Shown: positions 1 to 8,602 of the stretch, piece by piece | How positions within the stretch are numbered: the first letter of the stretch is position 1 | How the letters are laid out: each line of letters starts with the position of its first letter | Assembly (NCBI GenBank): GCA_028045305.1 | Contig: JAOFTV010000019.1 | Span: forward strand, 1 to 40,854 | Reading direction: 5' to 3' | DNA length: 40,854 nt | DNA from: Opitutales bacterium | GTDB taxonomy: Bacteria > Verrucomicrobiota > Verrucomicrobiia > Opitutales > Seribacteraceae | Notes under the pieces: generated by a model | What the model saw: only the letters and a program-made list of their open reading frames with translations | Told to the model about the DNA's origin: nothing | Databases searched by the model: none | Program-made: the position numbers and the translations under genes

Positions 1-2
1 AA

Positions 3-653
3 GAATTTTTATCTTCTCCACAGGCGGAAAAGGTAGATGAAATCCGGGCTTTACCTTTTTTTCTAGGTCCTAGCCTGGCTATCACGGATTGGTTGCCAAA
101 GAACCTGAAACTTTGGAAAGACAAATTGCCGAGTGAGCGAAAATTTCGAATTCTCAAACCGTTGTACGAGGCAGGGGACGCACGTTTGGTCCAAGCACTT
201 TCTGATCTTTGCCGAAATGTGGTTAAAAGGGCCAGTTTTTCCCGACCTCATGTCGCTCTCGTGGACCATGGCACTCCTTTGGTTGAAGTTAACCATGTTC
301 GAGAGAGTGTGGGTAGGGAAATGAAAAAATTGATTGGTCCGGAGGTTTCCGGTTTTTCCACCTGTGCCATGGAAAGAAGACCAGATCCCATTTATGATTT
401 TAATGATCCATTGCTCGAGAATTTACTCGCCCGTTGGGTTGCAGATGGAGTCAAAGAGATTGTTATCTCACAATTTTTTCTCCTGCCCGGAAGGCATGCT
501 GGTCCCAATGGGGATCTTGCGGAAATCTGCCAACCGTTTGAGAAAGATGGAGTTCGGATTGAACGGTCCGAAAATTTAGGCGACCATTCTTTAATCAAAG
601 ATATCCTGCTCGAACGGATCCGCTCAGATTTGCAGAGCGATACAGAATCTTAA
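3..653 (+). CDS. CbiX-type sirohydrochlorin chelatase, 3' part (cut by window edge)
   Basis: The reading frame is open from the left edge, so the start lies outside the window; a TTG at 93 is not needed as a start. Two CbiX-like (class II chelatase) repeats are visible. The tail of the first includes the motif LPFFLGPSLAITDWLP, and the complete second one has a DHGTPLVEVN segment and the typical FFLLPGRHAGPNGD segment carrying a metal-binding His. The family inserts Fe or Co into sirohydrochlorin in the cytoplasm, for siroheme or cobalamin synthesis. A sulfite reductase-type flavoprotein lies at 19889, which would fit a siroheme role, but this is only inference. The stop overlaps that of the convergent EamA gene (TTAA at 650-653). 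Family call is firm; the metal is not determined. Confidence 0.8.
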   Translation, partial: EFLSSPQAEKVDEIRALPFFLGPSLAITDWLPKNLKLWKDKLPSERKFRILKPLYEAGDARLVQALSDLCRNVVKRASFSRPHVALVDHGTPLVEVNHVRESVGREMKKLIGPEVSGFSTCAMERRPDPIYDFNDPLLENLLARWVADGVKEIVISQFFLLPGRHAGPNGDLAEICQPFEKDGVRIERSENLGDHSLIKDILLERIRSDLQSDTES

Positions 654-1552
654 GCAATTAAAAGGATACAGACTCCAAGAAGGATACAACCAGCAAGCCT
701 TCTTGCTTTGACCCAGGGACTGAGCGACCCTTCATTCAAACCAAGCCTTTTTCCCAACCAAGCCACGAAAAGTAGGGTCCATAAACCACGGCTGGAATAA
801 ACCACATTTACTTCGGTTGGCACCCGGTAGCAGGCAATGGCAGTGGACATAAGAACCGCTTGTAGGGCGATTAAAAGACCACTCCGCCAGACCCAGTTAT
901 CTCCAGGGACACCCCGGCGAAAAAGAGCCTCCTCCTTCCAGGGGAGGAGAAATAGTGTAAGAAAACCAAGGGATCCAAAGATGCAAAAGAGCATACGTAT
1001 GGGGTCCGTCTGGTGGCTAAAGTGAGGAACCATAGAGTCTAGCAAACTGAAGGCGGCGGCAGATGCTAAGGCAAGAAGGATGCCTTTTGCACTGGACCGT
1101 CCGCTGTGCCTAGCCGGCCATCCAATCAGGGCAACCGCTACGGCGGTGAGCCCAGCGGCGCACCAAGTGGAGGCGGAAAGAGGTTCGTGGGAAAAGCCGA
1201 GAATAACAAGGAAGAATGCGACGAGGATGGACTTAATCCCCATCAGGGGAGAGACCATGGAGGCATCCCCTGCACGCAGTGCCCGAAAGAGCAGAGCCTG
1301 GGCGAGAAGAAAGATGACCCCGAGTCCAGTTCCAGTGATCCACTCCGAGAGAGTGGGCCATCCAGGAGACAGAAAAAAGTGGGGAATAAAACAGACCGAT
1401 AAAATAAGGTTAGAAAGAATGACGGTTCTAACCTGCCCACATCCAAGTTCGAGGGCTTTTTTTCCGGCAATAGCTCCACCTGCGTAGATCAAGCCGGCAA
1501 GTAAGGCGAGTAGGTAGGCGGCCCAGTTTTCGGCTCCGTAGAGTCCGCTCAT
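650..1552 (-). CDS. EamA/DMT-family transporter
   Basis: A 300-residue, very hydrophobic protein with about ten predicted membrane spans arranged as two similar halves, the normal size and layout for the drug/metabolite transporter superfamily. Small-residue-rich first helix (LLALLAGLIYAGGAIAGKKA) and the second-half start around residue 156 (GILLALASAAAFSLLDSM) are typical EamA repeat beginnings. It acts in the inner membrane; substrate cannot be read from sequence. It stands alone, convergent with the chelatase gene and divergent from the PSCyt1 gene with a 230-base gap that shows no clear site. Confidence 0.8.
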   Translation of the reverse strand: MSGLYGAENWAAYLLALLAGLIYAGGAIAGKKALELGCGQVRTVILSNLILSVCFIPHFFLSPGWPTLSEWITGTGLGVIFLLAQALLFRALRAGDASMVSPLMGIKSILVAFFLVILGFSHEPLSASTWCAAGLTAVAVALIGWPARHSGRSSAKGILLALASAAAFSLLDSMVPHFSHQTDPIRMLFCIFGSLGFLTLFLLPWKEEALFRRGVPGDNWVWRSGLLIALQAVLMSTAIACYRVPTEVNVVYSSRGLWTLLFVAWLGKRLGLNEGSLSPWVKARRLAGCILLGVCILLIA

Positions 1553-1782
1553 GCAGGTATTAAAAAATGAAAGCAGATAATTTCGTCTAACATTAATTTG
1601 TAATTAAACATACAGCAGTCGTTCATAGTGCGGTTTTGTGGTTGGGGCAATCGAGATTCGCCCAGCCACCTATCAATTTTTGTCTATTTTTGAGCACCTT
1701 AAAAAAGATATTTTCATCCTTTTATGTTATTGGCATGGTAATACACTGCTCTTTTTGTTGATCTCAATTTGTAAATCTAATT

Positions 1783-2742
1783 ATGGAATCCCGAATTTGC
1801 CTACTCCTTTTTTTTCCCGTTGTTTGGATGTGGGCAAATAATACAACTGTCAATTTTGAAAAGGAGGTGTTTCCTCTTTTTGAAGAAAGGTGTATCGAGT
1901 GCCATCAGGCACCCCAAGAAAAAAATGGTCGATTAATCAAACCGAAGGCAGGTTTGCGAATGGATGGGGTGCCCCACTTGATGTTCGGTTCAGATGATGG
2001 CCCTGTACTTGTGCCTAATTATCCAAGTAAAAGCGCCCTTTATAATCGGGTGAATTTGCCATCGGATGACGATGACCGTATGCCACCGAAAGGAGATCCG
2101 TTAACTTTCGACCAGAAGGATTTGCTTCGCCGTTGGATCGGGCAGGGGGCAGATTTTGGGAGTTGGCAGGGAGCCACCGATGAGATCGATAAATTGGTAA
2201 GGGAGGACGCGTTTGCTCCGGAAAAAGTTCCTGAATTTGTAACTTTCTATTTAAACTTAGGAAAAGGGATAAAACCGGTTAATCCAGATGTGTTGGAAAG
2301 GGTTCGAAAGCAAAGTGGTCTGCACATCCGTACCATCGGACAGGGGAGTTCCTTGCTTGAGGCCCGAGCAGTTACTCAGTTTGAAAAAGTGACCGACGAA
2401 AAAGTGGCCGCCCTTCTTCCCCTCGCTAGCAATCTTGTGCACTTGGACTTGCGCAACAGCGCAATTACTTCCTCCGGTTGCACAACTATTTCCAAACTAA
2501 CCAGCCTGGTTCATCTTAACCTGCGTGGCTCTGGTGTTGAGGATTCTGGCATCCAACAACTTACCACCTTAAAAAACCTGCAAAACCTGAATGTTGGTCA
2601 GACCCAAATTACTCCACAGGGGTTGGTTGGGTTGATTAAATTGCCCGCTCTTGTCCGCTTAAATATTTGGGAGTCTAAAGCGATCACCCCTGAGCTTGTT
2701 CGTTTGGCCAAAGGGCGTCCGAATCTGGAAGTTATTAAGTAA
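1783..2742 (+). CDS. Secreted PSCyt1 cytochrome c domain with leucine-rich repeats
   Basis: 319 residues. An N-terminal signal peptide (about residues 1-19) is followed by a planctomycete-type cytochrome c domain (PSCyt1), with the heme motif CIECH at residues 37-41, a spacer containing GLRMDG, and the downstream RMPPKGDPL segment that commonly supplies the Met ligand. From about residue 185 the protein consists of leucine-rich repeats (LDLRNSAITSSG, LNLRGSGVEDSG, LNVGQTQITPQG) of about 23-24 residues. PSCyt1 proteins are typical of Planctomycetes and Verrucomicrobia and are exported. The usual PSD1/PSCyt2 partners are missing; here the domain is joined to LRRs instead. Role unknown; periplasmic redox or binding function inferred. 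Confidence 0.8.
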   Translation: MESRICLLLFFPVVWMWANNTTVNFEKEVFPLFEERCIECHQAPQEKNGRLIKPKAGLRMDGVPHLMFGSDDGPVLVPNYPSKSALYNRVNLPSDDDDRMPPKGDPLTFDQKDLLRRWIGQGADFGSWQGATDEIDKLVREDAFAPEKVPEFVTFYLNLGKGIKPVNPDVLERVRKQSGLHIRTIGQGSSLLEARAVTQFEKVTDEKVAALLPLASNLVHLDLRNSAITSSGCTTISKLTSLVHLNLRGSGVEDSGIQQLTTLKNLQNLNVGQTQITPQGLVGLIKLPALVRLNIWESKAITPELVRLAKGRPNLEVIK

Positions 2743-2799
2743 TTTATCTACTTTTTCGATTCGCCTCATTGGCCACGCATGGTTACTGATGAATTTTAG

Positions 2800-3825
2800 A
2801 TGAAAAAGGAAATCCCTTCCTCCCAACGCGCTCTGCAATACCTGGAACACGGAAAGCCTGAAGAGGTCTTGTCCCAGGTGGAAATTTCTGTGCCCAAGCC
2901 CGGGCCGGGCGAGGCATTGATTGAAATGCAGGCTAGTCCAATTCATCCATCCGATATCGGCTTGATTCAGGGTTCGTATGGCCGGTTGAACTCCCTGCCT
3001 GCAATTGCTGGTCGCGAAGGAGTGGGTACAGTGGTTCAGGTTGGACAAGGGGTGGACGAAAAAGTAATCGGCCGCCCAGTTTCACTGTCTGAAAATGCCG
3101 GAGTCTGGCAGGAGTATCAATTGGCTAAGGCAGATGATTTGATTCTCTTTCCTGCCCTTGTTCCTTTTAAGCAGTTAGCGGTCTCCCTGGTTAATCCACT
3201 GACGGCATGGCGTTTGTTAAATGATTTTGAATACTTGAATCCTGGCGATGTTATCATTCAGAACGCCGGAAATTCTGCCGTTGGACAGGCGGTGATTCAA
3301 TTTGCCCGCAAAATGGATCTGCGCTGCCTTAGCCTGGTTCGCAATCTGGCTAGCGTTGAGCATTTAAAAGCACTGGGGGCAACAGAGGTATGGCTCGATG
3401 ATGATGAAGCACCTCTCCGTGCGAAAGAGTACACCGAGGGCGAGGGTTGTAAATTGGCTCTCAATTCAGTGGGTGGTCCAAGTGCTCTGCGACTGGCAAA
3501 GAGTACGGGCTCGGGAGGCGTGCATGTCACTTTTGGAGCGATGGACGGATCACCGGTGCGTTTTCCTACCCGCAATTTGATTTTTGATGATGTTCGAATG
3601 GTTGGTTTTTGGCTCGACCGCTGGCGTCGTAAGCAAAGCCATTCGGCATTGCTCAAAGCTTGCGAACAAGTTCTTCAACCTCTCGCTATGACCGATTTGA
3701 AACATTCTATCGATAAAACCTTTGATCTTGCTGAATTTAAGGAAGCTTTTTTCCGCAACACCAAACCTCGTCTTGGCAAGGTCTTACTCGCCAGAGATAA
3801 GAATTTTTTAGAATCCCTAAAGTAG
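2800..3825 (+). CDS. MECR/ETR-like zinc-free medium-chain reductase (2-enoyl thioester reductase family)
   Basis: 341 residues with a GroES-like N-terminal half (NPSDI-type segment SPIHPSDIGLIQGSYG, then PAIAGREGVGTV) and a Rossmann half starting with GDVIIQNAGNSAVGQAVIQ. The NAGNSAVGQ form of the nucleotide loop is characteristic of trans-2-enoyl-CoA/ACP reductases of the ETR/MECR type rather than zinc alcohol dehydrogenases, and the zinc-binding cysteines of the latter are absent. The likely reaction is NADPH-dependent reduction of an enoyl thioester in the cytoplasm. It starts 57 bases after the PSCyt1 gene and ends 1 base before the convergent amidase gene. A quinone reductase-like activity is the main alternative. 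Confidence 0.75.
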   Translation: MKKEIPSSQRALQYLEHGKPEEVLSQVEISVPKPGPGEALIEMQASPIHPSDIGLIQGSYGRLNSLPAIAGREGVGTVVQVGQGVDEKVIGRPVSLSENAGVWQEYQLAKADDLILFPALVPFKQLAVSLVNPLTAWRLLNDFEYLNPGDVIIQNAGNSAVGQAVIQFARKMDLRCLSLVRNLASVEHLKALGATEVWLDDDEAPLRAKEYTEGEGCKLALNSVGGPSALRLAKSTGSGGVHVTFGAMDGSPVRFPTRNLIFDDVRMVGFWLDRWRRKQSHSALLKACEQVLQPLAMTDLKHSIDKTFDLAEFKEAFFRNTKPRLGKVLLARDKNFLESLK

Positions 3826-3826
3826 T

Positions 3827-4705
3827 TCAGTCGACCAACCTTCTTCGCAGTCCGGTAAGGGAAAAGTATTTGCCCGGACAGACGGTGTGTTTGGGGTGAA
3901 AAATTGTGTGCGTGGTAACATCGTTTGCTTGAAGTTTGCACCCTTTCATTAGGTATTCGCAAAGACCTTCAAGTGCGGATAATTGTTTGGAGGTAGGCGG
4001 TCGAAGTTCGAAGTTTCCAATTAAGCAGATACCAATGCTTGTTCGGTTCCATGCCTGTTTCTTTACATGTCCCCCGTCTAGTTGTCCCTTCCAGCGATTA
4101 CTCAAATAAATTTCCCCATCCCTGGCTTTACGTGAACCATTGGAAACGACAAAGTGATATGCCAATCCGTTCTTCATTCCTCGAGCAAGGTGGACCTTGT
4201 GCATATTGACCGCATCGTCAATCGGAGTGGCGGAATGATGAATGATGATGCGTTGCCATTTCCCTGGGGTTGGTCGGATGGAATTAAGTTTTGATAAGGT
4301 GGAGGAATCGAGTAGTTTTGGTGGGTTTGACCGCCTCGATCCTGACAGGGGGATGGTTATTTTTTGACCCACGCGGATAAGATCGGGTCGGTTAATCTGG
4401 TTGATTAAGGCGAGGTCGCCTGCCGATACCCCAAAGCGTTTGGCAATCAACCCTAAGCTTTCCCCTTTGCGTACTGTATATGAGACTTCCTTTACCTTTC
4501 CTGAGGGAATTTTTAACTTCTTGCCCACATAAAGGACATTGGGGTTGGCAATTCCATTGTAAGCCTGAATGGTTGAAACTGAAATACCATAGCGTTGGGC
4601 AATCCCCCCGAGCGTTTCATTTTTCTGCACCACATGAATCGAGTTTGCCAACAGACAAATCAAGGACATACAAAAATATCCATAGTTAAGAATTATCTTC
4701 CTCAT
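3827..4705 (-). CDS. LysM N-acetylmuramoyl-L-alanine amidase (Amidase_2)
   Basis: 292 residues. A hydrophobic export signal (about 1-21) is followed by two LysM peptidoglycan-binding repeats (about 23-67 and 75-119), then a T7-lysozyme/PGRP-type amidase domain from about residue 150. Zinc-site landmarks are IIHHSAT (His156/157) and the C-terminal VCPGKYF (Cys276), with histidines at 266, 270 and 274 nearby. The YHFVV and GGH segments of the fold are also present. It cleaves the amide bond between MurNAc and the stem peptide, outside the inner membrane. Monocistronic, with its own upstream region shared with the divergent gene at 4828. Confidence 0.85.
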   Translation of the reverse strand: MRKIILNYGYFCMSLICLLANSIHVVQKNETLGGIAQRYGISVSTIQAYNGIANPNVLYVGKKLKIPSGKVKEVSYTVRKGESLGLIAKRFGVSAGDLALINQINRPDLIRVGQKITIPLSGSRRSNPPKLLDSSTLSKLNSIRPTPGKWQRIIIHHSATPIDDAVNMHKVHLARGMKNGLAYHFVVSNGSRKARDGEIYLSNRWKGQLDGGHVKKQAWNRTSIGICLIGNFELRPPTSKQLSALEGLCEYLMKGCKLQANDVTTHTIFHPKHTVCPGKYFSLTGLRRRLVD

Positions 4706-4736
4706 CTTACCACCATTCCTAAGAGTCGAAATTCTT

Positions 4737-4767
4737 TTGACTATGGCAACCCTGAATTCTGTATACT
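4737..4767 (+). promoter_or_regulatory. Possible sigma70 promoter
   Basis: TTGACT at 4737-4742 and TATACT at 4762-4767 (five of six matches each), separated by 19 bases, slightly longer than ideal. It lies 60 bases upstream of the ATG at 4828 in the divergent gap with the amidase gene. Seen in sequence only; no start-site evidence. Confidence 0.4.
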
Positions 4768-4827
4768 ATGTCCAATGTATGCGTTCGGCTTTGCACTTTT
4801 ATTAGAAAGGGATAGTTTTCGAGAAAG

Positions 4828-5241
4828 ATGAAACTTAAAACCAAGGCATGGCTTGTGTCCCAAGGACTTTTGGTAATCACTGCTGTTTTGATCCAACTTA
4901 CTTTTTACCGGGAGATTAAACTAGGACCATTGCTTGGCACAACTAAAAGACCATACTGGGAAATTATTTCCGACCGACCACCTCCTATTCCTGAATTTAT
5001 CAGGGAAAAACAATTGCCTCCCAAACTATGGGATGCCCGTTTGCCCCTTTCCCTTGATGAAATAAGGTCGGCAAATCTTGTTGGTCATCGTCGGGCGCAT
5101 CGCCGGGAAAGTGGATTAAGGATGTCTTTTTATGGCGGACTGTTGGTCAATGCCATATACATGTTTGGTTTTCACCTAGTATATTATCAAATCAGGAAAA
5201 CACTTGCCCGAGCTACGGTGAACAAACATGCGTCAACTTAA
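4828..5241 (+). CDS. Small membrane protein of unknown function
   Basis: 137 residues, not recognised. One membrane span near the N-terminus (residues about 8-25, WLVSQGLLVITAVLIQLTF) and a second near the C-terminus (about 103-122, GGLLVNAIYMFGFHLVYY), with a polar, proline-rich middle containing RPPPIPEFIREKQLPP. The two ends are probably cytoplasmic and the middle periplasmic. The ATG at 4828 follows GAGAAAG. The barrel protein at 5288 follows after 46 bases, so the two may be co-transcribed. Confidence 0.6.
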   Translation: MKLKTKAWLVSQGLLVITAVLIQLTFYREIKLGPLLGTTKRPYWEIISDRPPPIPEFIREKQLPPKLWDARLPLSLDEIRSANLVGHRRAHRRESGLRMSFYGGLLVNAIYMFGFHLVYYQIRKTLARATVNKHAST

Positions 5242-5287
5242 TTGGTTTGCCATTACTCAATGCTGATTTTTACAAAGCGAATGTAAC

Positions 5288-6283
5288 ATGCCTCTTTACA
5301 ATAAGCCTAAATCGACCGATATCCCTTTCTCATTTGCGTGGATCATTTTAACAGCGGGCTTGTCTTACATTATTAGTGTATCCTTAAGCGCTCAGGAACT
5401 TGCCCCTACCGAGGTACAGGATTATTTCGATACTCCTCATGCACAGAGTTATCATCGCCAAAAGGTAATCACCACGATGAAGAAGGAGGTGAACTCCTAT
5501 TCGGAAAGACTTCATGATCTCCAGCAAAGATTTTACCAAATTTTTTACGGTCAGGGAGAGGGCGATCCATTTGCTGCCCCTTTTCAACAGACTTCCGTTC
5601 CACCTCTTCCATCTACGAGTAAGCCTGCAGAGAAAGGGATTTATGTGCCTCCAAAGGAAACGGAAATTGAAGGGATACAATCAGGCAAACTTGCTTTTGA
5701 GGTTGATGTTTCCCAAGGCAAAAACTCCGTGAAGCAGAACGAAACTAAAGAACGGTTTCTCGGATCTGGTAAAGGATACTGGGTCATCCGTTCGGGATTT
5801 GCTTATCCCCATGAACCCCAGAGAGGATCTTTTGGTGGAGCGGAAAAGTATAGAAAATATAAAACGGGATTTCTAATCAATGCTGCTGGCGGATATGTTA
5901 TTAATCAAGTTCGTATTGGTTTGGGAGCCTACTACCGAAGAAACACTTTTCATTCTTCCAGTTACGAAGGCAATCCGGTTCAAGGCTTTGAGTCAGGAAA
6001 GGGTGCCAGCACTTTCGCAGCTTACTTTGATCTTGGATTTGATTATCCTATTTCTGATTCTTTCGACTTTATAGTAAGCCTTGGCTTGGGATATGGTGTG
6101 ACTGTGATTGAAGATTCCCTTTCAGGAAATGCTCGCTATGATCCAACTTTTTTGCTTACGCCCGGAGTGGGTGGGAGGTGGAATTTTTCAACTAATTATG
6201 CATTTGAGTTTGGCTATCGATATGTTCGGGAAGACGAGGTGCCTGCTCATGCATTTGAATTAGGGCTTTCTGGAAAGATTTGA
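5288..6283 (+). CDS. Predicted outer-membrane beta-barrel protein
   Basis: 331 residues, family not recognised. A signal peptide (residues about 15-36, ending SLSA-Q) is followed by a polar stretch rich in Gln, Pro and Ser (about 37-150). From about residue 155 to the end there are alternating amphipathic strands rich in Gly and aromatic residues (KGYWVIRSGFAYP, GFLINAAGGYVI, FIVSLGLGYGVTV, YAFEFGYRYV), and the C-terminus is ELGLSGKI. This pattern fits an 8- to 10-strand outer-membrane barrel. It is followed after only 10 bases by the DUF374 acyltransferase gene, so envelope biogenesis is a plausible common theme. The substrate or role is unknown. Confidence 0.65.
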   Translation: MPLYNKPKSTDIPFSFAWIILTAGLSYIISVSLSAQELAPTEVQDYFDTPHAQSYHRQKVITTMKKEVNSYSERLHDLQQRFYQIFYGQGEGDPFAAPFQQTSVPPLPSTSKPAEKGIYVPPKETEIEGIQSGKLAFEVDVSQGKNSVKQNETKERFLGSGKGYWVIRSGFAYPHEPQRGSFGGAEKYRKYKTGFLINAAGGYVINQVRIGLGAYYRRNTFHSSSYEGNPVQGFESGKGASTFAAYFDLGFDYPISDSFDFIVSLGLGYGVTVIEDSLSGNARYDPTFLLTPGVGGRWNFSTNYAFEFGYRYVREDEVPAHAFELGLSGKI

Positions 6284-6293
6284 TTCTTCCGTG

Positions 6294-6992
6294 ATGACTG
6301 TTCCGAAAAAAGGGACTATTTCTCCCGATGTAAAAAGGGTTGCTCCTATCGTCCAGTCCCCATTGCTGAAGTTTTGCCTTTTACCACTCTGTTTGGTCTA
6401 CCGTTTATGGACAAGATCTATACGTATTCGATACGAGCCTTGTGATGGTAGTTTAGAGCTTGAAAAATTGCAGGAACCTATGACTTTGGTGCTGTGGCAT
6501 AACCGTTTGTTTTATACTGGAGAATGGCTCCTCAGGTTTCGAAAGCGGCGCAGATGTTATGGCTTAATTAGTGGAAGTAAAGATGGGGCTTGGTTGGAAA
6601 CCTTTTATGGTTGGGCTGGAATAAGGGCAATTCGTGGGTCAAGAAATAAACGGGGCTTCCAAGCGACACGCGACCTAATTCGCTTGGTCAAAGAAGGTCA
6701 TGATGCTGGGATTACTCCAGATGGATCACGGGGACCCAAATACCAAGCGAAATCGGGTGCGTTACTGGTAGCACGGGCAAGTCGTTCACCAGTTGTACTG
6801 CTTGACTTTACTTATTCCCGGGCAATTCGGCTTAAGTCTTGGGATGAGTTTGTCATCCCATTGCCCTTTTCTCAGATCCGGGCAAGTACTAAGGTCCTCC
6901 GGTATGCTGATCTTTTTAAGGATCGTGATTTGGAGCAAGCGAGAAAAAGAATGGAGAAGTGCCTGATGGAAATGACAGATGATACCATCTGA
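6294..6992 (+). CDS. DUF374 lysophospholipid acyltransferase-like protein
   Basis: About 232 residues. I prefer the ATG at 6294 to the GTG directly before it. The LVLWHNRLFYTGEW segment carries the acyltransferase-type His, followed by GLISGSKDGAWL, IRGSRNKRGFQA and GITPDGSRGPKYQAKSGAL, which together mark the DUF374 family of the LPLAT superfamily. These proteins are inner-membrane-associated and thought to acylate a lipid A precursor or related lipid; an N-terminal hydrophobic segment (about 23-40) fits. The end overlaps the ABC ATPase start by 14 bases, so translation is coupled. Confidence 0.8.
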   Translation: MTVPKKGTISPDVKRVAPIVQSPLLKFCLLPLCLVYRLWTRSIRIRYEPCDGSLELEKLQEPMTLVLWHNRLFYTGEWLLRFRKRRRCYGLISGSKDGAWLETFYGWAGIRAIRGSRNKRGFQATRDLIRLVKEGHDAGITPDGSRGPKYQAKSGALLVARASRSPVVLLDFTYSRAIRLKSWDEFVIPLPFSQIRASTKVLRYADLFKDRDLEQARKRMEKCLMEMTDDTI

Positions 6993-7722
6993 ACAAGTTT
7001 TAAAAGTTGATGGATTGTCCAAGCTTTTCCGCTCCAAACTGGCGGTTAGCGAACTCACCTTTTCCTTATCCACTGGATCGATCGTAGGCCTACTTGGCGG
7101 AAATGGGGCAGGCAAGACGACAACCTTGTCGATGCTCCTGGGTTTGCTCAAGCCCACTTCAGGCGAAATCCGTTTATTTGGGCATGATTTTATTAAGGAT
7201 AGGCATGCAGTTTTACATCGGATGAATTTTTGCTCTCCTTATGTTGACCTTCCGCAGAGGCTTACTGTCCACGAAAATCTGCGAGTCTTTGCACGTCTAT
7301 ACGGAGTGAACAATTCGGCCAACCGAATTGATGAACTATCCGAGGATTTTCGCTTGCTTGACTTAATGGATCAGCCAATTCGCCGCCTGTCATCTGGCCA
7401 AAAGACCCGGGTCTCTTTGGCTAAGGCAATGATCAACCAACCCGAGTTTTTACTGTTGGACGAACCAACTGCCAGTTTGTCCCCGGATGTATCCCAATGG
7501 ATCCGTCAAAGATTAATGGATTATCGAGATCGGACTGGTGCGACTATTCTTTTTGCCAGCCATGACATGCGCGAAGTTGAATTGCTCTGCGATGAGGTGG
7601 TTATGATGAGCCACGGTCGTTTGATTGAGCAGGGGAGTCCTCAAGCGTTACAGGAACGCCACCAACGAGATTCTCTGGAAGAAGTTTTTCTTGCCTTGAA
7701 CGAAAAAGGGGGCGGGGTATGA
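6979..7722 (+). CDS. ABC transporter ATP-binding protein
   Basis: 247 residues with a full nucleotide-binding domain: Walker A GGNGAGKTT (residues 40-48), signature LSSGQ (137-141), Walker B FLLLDEP (157-163), and a switch His in FASHDMRE. It resembles the ABC-2/CcmA-type exporter ATPases. It overlaps the acyltransferase upstream by 14 bases and the permease downstream by the ATGA at 7719-7722. It energises export by the permease encoded next; substrate unknown, possibly a lipid or polysaccharide given the neighbours. Confidence 0.9.
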   Translation: MIPSEQVLKVDGLSKLFRSKLAVSELTFSLSTGSIVGLLGGNGAGKTTTLSMLLGLLKPTSGEIRLFGHDFIKDRHAVLHRMNFCSPYVDLPQRLTVHENLRVFARLYGVNNSANRIDELSEDFRLLDLMDQPIRRLSSGQKTRVSLAKAMINQPEFLLLDEPTASLSPDVSQWIRQRLMDYRDRTGATILFASHDMREVELLCDEVVMMSHGRLIEQGSPQALQERHQRDSLEEVFLALNEKGGGV

Positions 7723-8516
7723 ACACTTCAACTATTGGACGAATTTCCGCACTTTTATTGAGGTATTTTTTCTTACTTCGTTCATCCTGGCCACGCGTTC
7801 TAGAGATTGCTTATTGGCCTACGGTACAGATGATCATTTGGGGGTTCACTTCTGTTCACTTTTCTCATTCCAGTCCGGAACTAACCGCCGGTGGGATTCT
7901 TATCTCCGCGGTCTTGGTTTGGGATTCGCTCTTCCGTTCACACATTAGTTACACTCTTTCCTTTCTTGAAGAAATGTGGTCCCGGAATTTGGCTAATTTG
8001 TTCGTCAGTCCTTTACGACCTTGGGAACTTGTTCTCTCCCTTGCGACGGTCAGTATGATTCGTACTTTGATAGGGATGGTACCAGCCGCACTGCTAGCTA
8101 TTCCCTTTTTTGGGGTATCGGTCTTTGAACTCGGTCTTCCCTTGCTTGGTTTTTTTCTCAATCTTGTCTTCACGGGGTGGGCGATATCACAAGCGGTTAC
8201 CGGCATTCTTTTGCGCTATGGATTGGGTGCAGAGAGCCTAACTTGGATGCTTCCCTTTCTCCTCGCCCCTTTTTCCTGTATTTATTACCCGTTGGAAACT
8301 CTTCCCGGATGGATGCAAGCTATCGCTCAGTATCTCTCCACTACCTATGTGTTCGAAGGAATGCGGGCCCTAATTTTACGAGGAGAATGGATGCCTGATC
8401 TTCTTTGGAAAGCCTTTGTTTTAAATCTTCTTTATTTTATTCTTGGACTTGGTGTGTTTTGTTTCGCCTTTCGCTCCGCTAGAAACCGTGGATTACTCCT
8501 GCAGTCGGGCGAGTAA
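7719..8516 (+). CDS. ABC-2 type transporter permease
   Basis: 265 residues, six predicted membrane spans, with the ABC-2 layout: a cytoplasmic N-terminus, a SPLRPWELVLS coupling-type segment (about 93-103) and PFSCIYYPLETLPGWMQAIAQYLSTTYVFEGMR near residues 184-217, the region that is usually best conserved in this family. It forms the membrane channel for the ATPase encoded immediately upstream (overlapping ATGA). No substrate can be assigned. Confidence 0.85.
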   Translation: MNTSTIGRISALLLRYFFLLRSSWPRVLEIAYWPTVQMIIWGFTSVHFSHSSPELTAGGILISAVLVWDSLFRSHISYTLSFLEEMWSRNLANLFVSPLRPWELVLSLATVSMIRTLIGMVPAALLAIPFFGVSVFELGLPLLGFFLNLVFTGWAISQAVTGILLRYGLGAESLTWMLPFLLAPFSCIYYPLETLPGWMQAIAQYLSTTYVFEGMRALILRGEWMPDLLWKAFVLNLLYFILGLGVFCFAFRSARNRGLLLQSGE

Positions 8517-8602
8517 TTAAATCAATCTTTCTTGAGTGTAATCTGTGAGAGTAAGGAATTTTCTCGCCTTCCAATCATCCAATCGCATGGGTAGAATATA
8601 AA

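Noticed and set aside
1638-1841. 67-codon frame before the PSCyt1 gene
   Set aside because: Overlaps the signal peptide of the PSCyt1 protein in another frame and shows no start signal.
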